Positions 38,074 to 48,484 of a stretch of DNA of 64,000 nucleotides are shown here, piece by piece. The position numbers and the translations under genes are program-made. Below the pieces are notes generated by a model. That model worked only from the letters and a program-made list of their open reading frames with translations, had not been told where the DNA came from and made no database searches. Origin of the DNA: Ptychodera flava (taxonomy: Eukaryota > Hemichordata > Enteropneusta > Ptychoderidae); assembly GCF_041260155.1 (NCBI RefSeq), contig NC_091930.1, positions 14,814,156 to 14,878,155 of the forward strand, written 5' to 3'. Every line of letters begins with the position of its first letter. Positions within the stretch are counted from its first letter, which is position 1.

Positions 38074-38579
38074 TGTATGTATGTATGTATGTATGTATGT
38101 ATGTATGTATGTATGTATGTATGTATGTATGTATGTATGTATGTATGTATGTATGTATGTATGTATGTATGTATGTATGTATGTATGTATGTATGTATGT
38201 ATGTATGTATGTATGTATGTATGTATGTATGTATGTATGTATGTATGTATGTATGTATGTATGTATGTATGTATGCATGCATGCATGCATGCATGCATGC
38301 ATGCATGTAGGTATGTATGTATGTATGTATGTATGTATGTATGTATGTATGTATGTATGTATGTATGTATGTATGTATGTATGTATGTATGTATGTATGT
38401 ATGTATGTATGTATGTATGTATGTATGTATGTATGTATGTATGTATGTATGTATGTATGTATGTATGTATGTATGTATGTATGTATGTATGTATGTATGT
38501 ATGTATGTATGTATGGATGGATGGATGGATGGATGGATGGATGTATGTATGTATGTATGTATATATGTATGTATGTATG
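38074..38579. repeat. Long (ATGT)n microsatellite with ATGC and ATGG blocks
   Basis: About 500 bp: ATGT units, an ATGC block at about 38274-38306, ATGT again, an ATGG block at about 38513-38541, then ATGT. All frames on both strands stay open for up to 180 codons (MYVC, IHTY), but these are not genes. Unlike the other ATGT arrays, no sulfotransferase is next to it. Confidence 0.95.
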
Positions 38580-40270
38580 TTCTTTCTGAACGTCTGACAT
38601 AAACTTGTCAATTTATATCACGTTTTATCACCAGGTTTACCAAATTAAAATAGGTTAGACATAAATAAGAGTCAAGAAAATAGTTTATTAGGTGACTTTA
38701 TTGAAATAATTTTGAAAATAGTCAGTCACAATTCTCTTGTACATCGTCGCGAAAACATTATGGACGGAAAAGAAGGCTTGAAAGATATCACAAACGATAC
38801 ATGAATCGCATCTTAATGTTAAAATGTGACTTCATAGATCATGTCACATTATATTCATAGATCACTACACTTTGCTGTGTGATATTCTTAAAATATTTTT
38901 TCAATAGACTAAAAGTTGCTTGTATGATAAGGCAATGATAGTATCTTATTATAAAAATTAGATGAACTGAGTGTTTGTGAGACTTTAGAAATGTTATTAG
39001 CACGGGATGGGGATCGTTAACCGTGAACCTAGGGGTACCAAACTGTGACCCGTAGTGTGAGGTCATTGGTGTCAATTGCTCTAGCGTACAAGCTTAAGTA
39101 CCATGACGACGTTTATGCGCGCAAGCCAACTTGACAGATTAGAATGACTTGTTCTCGGTGTCGAGTTAGGCTTGCTTTTTTGTGTACATGTCTTGACTGC
39201 TGTACTTGGTATTTGTTTTAAAACACCGCTCAGCCCTGTAACATTTCTAAAAGATAAAGGCAAGATAAAGAAACGTGTTTATATCACTAGTAGCTCTTCA
39301 CCAAGAGGGACAAATGAAGATCAATATGGTATAAGTCAATAATTACATATCAAGGTCCTGTTCAATTATATTTTAAAATTTCACTGATAATTACATTCAC
39401 GTATGATAATACATATTGTGAAGTAGCAGATAAGTTGAAGGTCGAAATGTGAAATCAAATGCATATTTTTATTACAGACTCTTTCGGCAGAGACATTCTG
39501 ACGTCACATATTCCATAAGTGAGCGTCCTTCGGAAAACCTTGCGATGAATCTTTCCTCATAAATTAGTCAAGATAATAAATAAAAGATCATTTAATATTC
39601 ATATCGTGTTTGTTATTGAAAAAAAAAATACATGACATTGTCAAATATTCTGCATCAAAATGACCGGGAAAACTAACTATAGGAAAGCAAAGAGACTGTT
39701 CACTGAACACTGTGTGGAGTAAAGAATTGGAAAACAACCAATATACTTTGAAGTTCAGACGAAGTTGTGCGGAGGAGCTCTTCACATTTGTGATGGTGAT
39801 ATTTTGTGTAAATGGACACTGCACGAATCGCTGGATATACCCCGGATTTACGTTTTCGTAACCAGCATGCGTCCTTCTCTTCAGAATGGCATTGGCTGTG
39901 TCTGCTGATTTAGACTGTGTATAGAAGCAAACTTATGAGAGTTATGAAGACCAAAAGAGACATTAAGTTGTAGCGTGAAGAACATAGGACAACTGGTAAA
40001 TTTAACAACCGCATCCGTCTGAACTTCAAAACATATGCACTGCCTTCATCCGAACGGACTTTTCAGTTCCAAGCTTGCTGTACCTTGTTAAGTCTTGCCT
40101 TGGAATCGGTCTTTGCTTGGTTGCCCGTGCCAGCTGCCGTACAGGTAGTTTCCTTGGAAACGGAGAATGAGTAGGAACGGTTAGAGATGTGTGTTCGAGT
40201 AGTTCAAATTGCATCTTGAAGCTGATACATAGAGGGCGCCGTACACCATGACGGACAACAATTCAATTTA
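38580..40270. other. Mostly non-coding; possible C-terminal exon at 40026-40214 (-)
   Basis: Nothing recognisable except a minus-strand stretch at 40026-40214 with coding-like composition (HSPFPRKLPVRQLARATKQR), preceded by an acceptor-like ATCAG. It could be a cytoplasmic-tail exon of the GPCR fragment at 42310, but this is speculative. Confidence 0.3.
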
Positions 40271-40450
40271 GGGACTGGTCAGTTTCTTCGGCCGGGGGGG
40301 GGGGGTGGATTATTTTTTGCCGACGTCAAAAAGTGGCTGACCCCCCCCCCCCCCATTCCAAATTTTGAAAACAGGGTGACCCCCCCTATACCAAATTTCA
40401 AAACAGGGTGATCCCCCATGGCGCACGACATAGGTAAACAAAAGGTGGAC

Positions 40451-40456
<6 letters not shown>

Positions 40457-40527
<71 letters not shown>

Positions 40528-40552
40528 TATATATAATATATATATATATTAT
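40457..40552. repeat. (TA)n microsatellite
   Basis: About 48 TA units with few interruptions, inside the Harbinger-like element. Confidence 0.93.
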
Positions 40553-41239
40553 ATTTTACATTTTACATATATTATATTTTACATAGTCATTTATGTTTTA
40601 ATGAAATTGTTGACATGTCAGTTGTAAGATAGGAATTTCAAAGTGTCAATCTTAAAGTTTGAATACAGTACATTTTGAATGAGCTGTATTTTGAATGAGC
40701 TAAGGCAAATGTATTTCACACTTTCTATGCTTAACCAGATGTCCTGAACTGTTGTACAGAAAAGGATCTCAATCATTAATATCAAAGAGGGAAAAGCAGT
40801 GAATCAAAAACTTTGATGGGTGTTAAGACTTTCCTACCATCCAATTAAATCTCCTGAGGAGCATTGAGAGCTTTTTTAGCCAAATCTGATGTGTACAGTG
40901 TCTGAGAAGACCTTCTCTTGTAACATTGAAACCATAAAAAGCACAGCTAATAATGACAAAAACTGCCTTTTTAACTGTTATTTTGTTCATAAAAAAGCAT
41001 CTTTCTACAGAAAACCTGTGACACAAAGGAAAATAATTGCATCGATGGGAAGGAAAGATATATTGTCATTTTTCGATCTCTAAAATAAGTCACTGTATCA
41101 AATATATATTGTGAAATATTTGTGCATGTTGCTTTATCATACTGAATTCTCATAGAGAGAATAGAAAAGTATCAGGAATTTGTCATCCTTTTCATATGAA
41201 ATGCAGATTTCATAATGGTACACTTTCACTTAGCAAACA

Positions 41240-41525
41240 TCAAGATATCTCTGATTTATTAAAGTATGGTGCCCGAAGGGCGCGCCGAAAAATATGAAAC
41301 ATCCTGAAATCTCTGATATATATGCCTTGTATATTAAAGTCATGCACCTGAAGGGCATGCTGAAAAATGTCTGATATATTAAAGTAATGAGCTTGAAGAG
41401 CACGCTGAAAATATTGAACACACAGATATCTCTGATGTATTTATGCTTGATATGTTAAAGTTGGGCGTGCTGAAAAATATGACTGATTATTGAAGTTACG
41501 CGCCCGAATGGCGCGCCGAAAAATA
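41240..41525. repeat. Degenerate tandem repeat with hairpin core
   Basis: Five diverged units of about 50-80 bp sharing TATTAAAGT, then a G-C-rich inverted core (for example GCCCGAAGGGCGCGCC), then GAAAAAT. Confidence 0.7.
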
Positions 41526-41837
41526 CAACTAAATGATGAAATTTGTGGCTGACACTAACATTTTAGGCAATGATGAGCCTGTTTCAAAATTCAAAAACAC
41601 ACTGACCCCCCTATCACCAAAGTCAAAAACAGGGTGACCCCCCATGAATCCACCGGCCCCCCCCAGGCTGAAGAAACTGACCAGTCCCTTACAGGCACAA
41701 ATTACCTTGCATAAGCCGACACTTGAAATTCAAAATAGTTGCCACTACTGCGTAAAAATCTATGGGGCAAATCGAAATATTCACTTTCACAAATGAAGGC
41801 GACGAAAACTTCACTTACTCACAGGCCTTCAAACGAG

Positions 41838-41921
41838 CCCCAACAAGCGATAGACCAGAGATGTATTGGCAAAATGTGAAGTCTGAAAATATGTCCCGCG
41901 AGGTGCATCCTACTTTTAAGC
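41838..41921. mobile_element. Remnant of family 2 MITE
   Basis: Shares CCCCAACAAG, then GATAGACCAGA, then ATATGTCCC and GCGAGGTGCATCCTACTTTTAAG with the right end of the family 2 element at 2190-2274. Left end not found. Confidence 0.55.
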
Positions 41922-42309
41922 TTGAAAAACGAGGTGGCACACAAGCAGAAAGAAAATTAAATTACCACAGTTATGTTTGATTGTTGCATATTTGTAAAAT
42001 CGATAGAAGAAAACAAATGGGACGAGATTTCTTGTCATGAGTTTACGCTTGGAAAATTCAACTTCAGCAGTTTTTGTGTTTGTTCACTACAGACAGAGCT
42101 ACTGTCTTTTATATCATATCACTGGTTATATTAATATTTCCTTTCAGGAACTGTACATAACAGTCATGTCGTAGTTTTACAAGCCATGAGAAGTATTACA
42201 AACGCTGAAGAAATGCAACACAGACTCATCAATTCGTCATTACTTCATGTCACTTAGCGTCTTCTATCTGTCAAACCGAATGAAAGAGTCAACCCTCTCT
42301 GCTGAAATA

Positions 42310-42477
42310 TCACGACGAAAAAACCACCTGATTTACGTTTGACGTCATCGTCGTCATATCCGGAGGAGGATGAGGGATACGAGGATGTTTTGAAAGCGAG
42401 GCCGCCCCGAGTTTTTTCGCGTTCGTCACTTCATCGTTGAGGACGCAGTACCAGTGAAAGATGAAGACGGCAAATCC
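42310..42477 (-). CDS. Exon of an adhesion/secretin-type GPCR: end of TM7 and tail
   Basis: Acceptor GGCTTTTCAG; reading frame GFAVFIFHWYCVLNDEVTNA, then a basic, Pro-rich tail to TGA at 42310-42312. QGFxxFxFHxxxNxEV is the hallmark of the cytoplasmic end of TM7 in class B2 (adhesion) GPCRs. Here it would end the receptor unless a donor at CAG|GTGGTT (about 42327) is used. No other receptor exon was found upstream in the window, where the 10.6 kb duplication begins at 43.5 kb, so the gene may be broken or its other exons may lie beyond the window. The composition is clearly more GC-rich and coding-like than its surroundings. Confidence 0.5.
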   Translation of the reverse strand, partial: GFAVFIFHWYCVLNDEVTNAKKLGAASLSKHPRIPHPPPDMTTMTSNVNQVVFSS

Positions 42478-42485
42478 CTGAAAAG

Positions 42486-43539
42486 CCAGGTTGATGTTGT
42501 CCTCATTTTCTGATCAACAAAATCAAGAATGTTCTCTGTCATGATTTTCCAAAAATATATGATGCATATTGGAGTTAAGCTGAAATCTACATGGGTGTCA
42601 AAATTGTCTGCCTTATCCTTGTAACGAGGCTCCAGATCTTGTTCAAACAGGATGACCTACCTGGGTTGGGGTAGATGATGCTTTTGAAACATAGACCCTT
42701 GGGTCTATGTTTGAAATTATTGTTTTATTTTGTAGTTACAAAAGAACACACTATCTGAATGTACGAGAGTCATCTGAATAGATAAGTAAGGTACCATTTA
42801 CTAAAGAGTAATATATATTATTTGTATCAAAGCCTCTTGTTGCTATACGCCCACTCAATGAAGATTTAAACTATATATGTTTGAATGCTACTACAGGTAC
42901 ACACAGGGGTAAATTGCTAGTATTATCCTGTGAATAAAGCTGAGGTATTATCCATTCAAAATAGTCACCGTTCTCAGTTCTGTATGGCCTGAAGTAGATA
43001 CTTTGTGGAAGTGAGTTTTGTTTATCTCCATTCTTAAACATATCTCTGTTTTTCTGAAGACAGATTTCTACAAACTGCAAGTTCTTGTAGACAGTTAGGG
43101 TACAAAACAGAATGATAGACTAAGCGGCCAGCAAACGTTAGCAGATACTATTACAGAAGAAACAACAAAGAAAATATTTTGACCATTATTATGTTTTACT
43201 AAGGTAGTTGGCTTGTTCATCAAAGTATGATTCAAACACTGATTTCAAGATTCAAAAAAATTGAAATACAAAAATCAAAACCGTCAATATGATCCACCTA
43301 CAATACATTAAAGGGAGGGAAGACATTGCTAAGGGGTCGTCGACCACAAAGGCTGACGCACTGAAAACTTAATTCCTTACTATAGAGCGGTGGGGTAAGA
43401 CTACAATTCATTCTTCGTGCATCAAATATCTGGTCCAAAGAAAATAATATGGGAAAAATTCAGACCATGAGAAACCATAGCAAATAATAATTTTAATTTT
43501 ACGAGGAAAATGGAACTTGTACTCACAGTACAGGTTTTC
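42486..43539. other. No recognised gene; includes block shared with 31320-31640
   Basis: AT-rich sequence. 43270-43545 is the counterpart of 31320-31640. No coding signal. Confidence 0.5.
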
Positions 43540-43545
43540 ATTGAA

Positions 43546-45030
43546 ATGATGGCAAAATTGTCATATGTGTATTCTTGTGGCAATATTTGCCACTTTTTGA
43601 TCAAACTATCTCTTCTTTGAAAGTGTTTATCCCATTACTTACAAATTAGGTGCCCAGGTCATTATGAGGAGAAGCACTTCATATATGCTTCAGTATGAGA
43701 TTGATTTGCAGTCGAATTTCTTAGTAATCATTCTGTAGGAATACTATGTTACTGTACGTGTTTGCTAGCACTGAGTATTTCTTTAAAATGGGAGTGCAGT
43801 GTCATTGACAGTTTTTGTTGTACTTTTTATGACATATCATTACATGTTTGTTTTTTCGAAGTCTATATCATGACCATTTGTTTATCGTTTCTGATCACAG
43901 CTCCTGGCCAAAATAAGGCACCTATGACAAAACATACAGACAGAAAAAAACAATGTAGATATTTTGTCAAGGAAAGGATACAATAATTCAAATTAAGAGA
44001 TAGACACCTGGAAAGCGTTAACCATTGTGGTCTAAGAAGGTCACGTGTACAGAAGTGAACATCAAATCTACAGCGATATTTTTCCTTTGATGAGCCCAAG
44101 ACCTAGAAGTGCGTAGACCTGGAAACTGGACATGTTTAACAACCACGTGTTGAGCAATGAAACTTCATCAGATGAATGATCTGGCTGGTGGAATCAACGT
44201 AAACATGTACTCAGAGACTGTAGTGACGGTGATGTAACTTGAAGTAATGGAGGAATTCTTCTTGTATCACTGACAAAAGTTTGTTTATTTTCTTTCTGTA
44301 CATTTCTTAAATTTTTTAGATTAAGTTATATAAGCTGTATACAATTGAGCTTGTCATTTTCTTGTGGCACATGTAGCCAATGCAGCTGTTCTTCTCACAG
44401 TCTGCTCTCTTATTTGGTAGTTTAGTGAAGCAGCAACAGTACACAGCAACACTTCAATTCAGAAAGGCATGTTCAGGGCTAGCAGAAAGCAAGCCTGAGG
44501 CTAGTCTTAGGTTGTTTTAGGCTAGATTAAAGCAAGCCCAAAGCATGCCCAGCTTGACAGTAAAGTCTGCATGTCTCATTCTCACCTTGTCTGGGGCCAT
44601 TGAGTCTAAGGGTGATAACTATCATTGCCACTGAATTACATTTATATGTGATTCCTGCACATTGTAAGAGATAATGTAGTGTTGAAAGCTATTCTGTTGG
44701 TCTCGGCCTTGCTTTGGGCTTGTTTTGGGATTATCTAAGTCATGCACAAAGCAGGACTTATTGTACACAAGTTTTGCTGTTTACTGTATCAGGTGTTCGT
44801 GTGAAGGTCTCATGTATTCAGTAAAATTCACTTGTTTGGAAAGGTATAGGTCATTTCTTAACAAGTACATGGCCTTGTGTCCTGGAATTATTCCTGTCAT
44901 TTGCTATTGGAAATTGTAACACATACAATTTCATATTTCTATGCTTTGACCATGACAACATCAGATATCAATAATATTGCCTAGACACAGTGCACAGTTG
45001 AACACCATCTCTACAAGGTTTGAGACAGTG
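43546..45030. other. Non-coding flank with internal inverted repeat
   Basis: No gene. AAGCAAGCCCAAAGCATGCC (about 44525) is a near-inverse of GCTTTGGGCTTGTTTTGGG (about 44712); the same pair occurs in the other copy near 55143 and 55322, suggesting an older folded-back element. Confidence 0.5.
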
Positions 45031-45214
45031 TTCAATTGAATGCCGTCTCAAAGAATGCTTGAGATGGCGTTCTATTGAACGCCACCCCAAGCATTCTTTG
45101 AGACGGTGTCCAATGGCTGACTTTCGAGTTAGCGGGTTCGCGCATTTTTGCCTCAAGATGGCGCCCTGGCGCACAGCTTGATTGACATTCGGTGGACAAC
45201 CCACAAATTTGCAC
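45031..45214. repeat. Left terminal inverted repeat, copy A
   Basis: Pairs with 51133-51330. Shared marks in order: CTCAAAGAATGCTTGAG twice (second inverted), GCTGACTTTCGAGTTAG, GGTTCGCGC, CCTCAAGATGGCGCCC, GCGCACAGCTTGA, ACAACCCACAAATTTGC. Confidence 0.88.
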
Positions 45215-45273
45215 TATTGAGCTAACACGCAGACGATAAATATTTGACCTGACCTATTGCGTATTTGTAAACA

Positions 45274-47670
45274 ATGGCAAACATTTTTGCAGAAATGAAA
45301 GTTACTGAGCTAAAACTTTACTTGAAAGAACGGGGAATTCCTGCTAGCGTCCAAAAGAAGCCTCAATTGATCAGTTTAGCTCAGAATGCGGCGATGATGA
45401 ACTTGCCGGTGATTTCTGAACCCGACGACTTAGAGACGTCAATGACGCGGCGGCGAACTGTCAAAGTAGACGACAGGATTGAACTTGAACTCCCCGATGT
45501 TCGCGGAATTCCGGCCAAGGACTGGAGTAGTGGTCTTTTTAATTTACCTTATGTACAACTAGTTGATGTTTTGGTTTATTTGAGTGCTGTGTGTCAGTTT
45601 GACTGCGGTCGCCTGCGTAAGTTGAAGTCGGAAGACGGGTACCAACTGTTTGCAAAACGACATGTAGTAGAAGTGAAACTTTACGCACACCAGCCGCAGA
45701 GCAATTATTTCTATGTCAAAGCAAAAGTTGTTCCACAGGAGAGACAGAAAAGTCAACCGTATGTGACGTGGGTGCTGATTGATAAAAGTTGTAACATTCT
45801 GTCCGGTGGCTGTGAATGTGTAGCGTAAGTAATCAATTATGACTTGTTTACTTTTGTGTGTGAGACGTACTGCGTACATGACGAAAAACCCGGGCGGAAG
45901 TCACTGTGCACCGTTCACTATTTACATGAAGTTATACTTTTTCTCTAGGCAGGTTAGTTTGTGTTAATGTATATCTGGCTCTGGTTGGTGCAAACTAGAA
46001 ATGACATGAAAAGGTTCAGTTGAAAATGATACATATTTGCTGCACTGATGGCAATGTTTATTATGGTTGCGTTCACAAATACTTCGGGGGGGGCCTTGAA
46101 AACTGAGCAACTTGTCAGGGGTGACTTGAGTTTCACTATTGGTACTACGAAGGGTACCTGAAAGTATAGTGTTAATTAATCACAGAGACATCAAAGTCAT
46201 GCCAAAGTAAGTTGTGATATATTGCAAACACTTTGCCAGGATTCAAAATGGCATACACAGGTTACACAGGTACACCCATCATGATTCAATGTGAAACTTA
46301 AGTGAAAAAGTAATTGTACGGTAATGGGAGTCTCAACTTTATCATGAGTTGGGAGGTGATCTGAAATTTATGAAATGTGTCTGGGGCAATTTGAAAATAA
46401 AATAGGTATAATTTTCGAAAATTCCCCCCCTCGAGTGTTTGTGAACTCAGCCCCCTCCCCAAAAACCTGCAAGGCATTCTGTGTAGTTTTTTGTGATCTA
46501 ATAATATAATGCTAAATGTGCACAATTCATTGTTACAGGGATGATGGCAGATGTAAACACTGCATTGCACTACTGTTTGCTCTGCAAGACTTCAATGAGC
46601 GTCACTGTGATAGATCAGCTGAGACATCTACAGATCAACCGTGTAAATGGGATGTGCCTCGCCATACATCAAGACCAATGGAGATATTAGAAATAGACTT
46701 TCATCATCAATCCAGACAAGAAATCACTCCTGAACCCACACCACAATATTACACCCCTGGGACAGAGAACCCTCTGCTGTCAGATAGGGAAGTGGAAATT
46801 GCAATTTATAATTTATTTAAAAATGAAAGTTTGCATGCTGGTGTTTTAGAGGTGATAGATCCACCTACTAGTCCTTGTACCTTTGATGATGATTCCACTG
46901 AAGCACAACCTCTGACACTCATTCAAACTGTAGAAAAGTTTAAAGAAACTGAAAATGGATCTTGTGATGCATTCATAACTTACTTATGTGAAAATACATC
47001 AGAGACAGACATAAAGGAAGTATTTCATCTGACGTCTGAGCAGAGTAAAAGTAGTGAGTGGTTTGAATATAGGAAAGGAAGACTCACTGCATCTGTTTTT
47101 CACAGGGCTGTTCATTATCAGGGTGGTGATCTGGATAATTATATAGTTAAAGCTGTTGTTGGGGAAGGTACTTTTAGTAATGAAGCGACAGAATATGGAA
47201 TAAATTGTGAACCAGTTGCAAGGTATTTTTACTTCAATGAATACAAAAAGTCTCATCAGAATGCAGTGGTTGTGAACAGTGGACTCTTCATTAGTAAGGA
47301 GTATCCATATTTGGGAGCTAGCCCAGATGGTATTGTTTTGTGTAAGTGTTGTGAAAAGGGTATTTTAGAAATTTAATGTCCATTTAAGTACAAGGATATG
47401 TCACTAGAAGATATATGTAGAGAAAATCCCCAGTATAATTGTTTTTTAGATAAACATAACAATGTGAAATTAAAAGAAACATCACCATGGTACTCACAGA
47501 TTCAAGGACAGTTGGCTATTTCACAGCATCATTGGTGTGATTTTGTCTTGTACACCACAAAAGGTTTTAGTGTAGAACGTATTTATGCAGATGATCCTTT
47601 TTGGGAAAATATGTTGAAATCCCTACAATTCTTCTATTTGACATACATTGTACCAAAAATACTAAAATAA
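45274..47670 (+). CDS. SAP-SWIM-YqaJ nuclease of the transposon, copy A (internal stop)
   Basis: Second protein of the ISL2EU-like element. Exon 1 45274-45823 (donor GC|GTAAGT), exon 2 46539-47670 (acceptor TTACAG). N-terminal SAP-like helix pair (VTELKLYLKERGIPASVQKK), a middle domain, a SWIM zinc finger made across the splice (GGCECVA + DDGRCKHC; C-x-C...C-x-H), an acidic linker, then a YqaJ/lambda-exonuclease domain: WFEYRKGRLTAS, ATEYGINCEPVA, GASPDGIV and GILEI-stop-CPFKY. The stop TAA at 47374-47376 sits where the family has the catalytic Lys of LEIKCP (ExK). The frame then stays open for 98 codons to PKILK and TAA. AATAAA at 47868-47873 is a good polyadenylation signal. About 560 codons in all. 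Confidence 0.85.
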
Positions 47671-48484
47671 TAATGAGATGTACTCAGTAATTTGCTGTGT
47701 AATTGAAGTAACAATAATGTTACTTTACTTGGTATCATTACAAAAAATATTTACATTACTGCTATGAGTTTTAATATGTCAACTACATATTTTTTGACAA
47801 AACATTGGAGAATTGAAATTGTCCTATTTATATAATTTAACAACTCTATTTATTGTATATAAATGTCAATAAATTATTGCTTTTTAAAAATATAATAAAT
47901 AAATAAATTTATTGAATTAATTAAATAAATTGAAAAATTGTATAGTTTGACTTTTTACACCACTTTAGAAACTTTTACATGTACAAATACTGGCAATACA
48001 GTACAGAATATCAATTTGCACTGTTCAATATTAAAATATGAATTATTAAATATTAAAAGTTACAGGATTCAATGTGTATATATCGTTCATAAATATTATT
48101 ACAAAAATCTCTCTTGTTAATGATATCTCATTAAGGATGTGCAAGCATTACACAGAATTTGTCTCTACCCAGTGGATTACATTGAGAATTGCTGGAAAAG
48201 CAACTTCTGCTATTGCCAATGTCATAAAAATTTACACAAAGCTCAGTCAAAAGAAGATGATTCTGATAAAATTCATTTGGAAGTAGCACAAGAAACTCTG
48301 GTTGACTTCTTGAAACTAAAATAATAAAAAATTGCCAAAAGTTTCAGATAGTGTCCCTTTAAACTACAGAGACAACCCTGTATCCAGGCCTACACCAATG
48401 TTTTTGTACTGAACTTTTAGCCAGTGAATTAACATACTAGTAGTCATTGTTCTTGCCTATATTTTCAATTGTGGTATTTTCAAT
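47671..48484. other. Space between the two convergent transposon genes, copy A
   Basis: AT-rich 3' UTR space with the nuclease AATAAA at 47868. No gene is seen. Confidence 0.6.

Larger units (their letters stand above)
40271..41688. mobile_element. Harbinger-like non-autonomous element, 1.4 kb
   Basis: Terminal inverted repeats GGGACTGGTCAGTTTCTTC and its complement GAAGAAACTGACCAGTCCC, flanked by TTA at 40268-40270 and 41689-41691. A 3 bp TTA duplication and GG-starting ends fit PIF/Harbinger. The subterminal parts hold poly-G/poly-C runs and repeats of AAAACAGGGTGACCCCCC. Inside are a TA array (about 40457-40552) and a hairpin-type tandem repeat (41240-41525). It has no transposase. Confidence 0.78.

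Noticed and set aside
38073..38602. Long open frames of MYVC or IHTY repeats on both strands
   Set aside because: They are translations of a perfect ATGT tetranucleotide array, open in all frames because the unit has no stop; same for 32355-32765, 51503-51960 and 62121-62591.
40418..40627. ORF of alternating Ile-Tyr
   Set aside because: Translation of the TA array.
41240..41525. CRISPR-like array
   Set aside because: Units are adjacent and diverged, with no unique spacers, and the genome is eukaryotic.
41762..41980. 72-codon ORF
   Set aside because: Most of it overlaps a family 2 MITE remnant.
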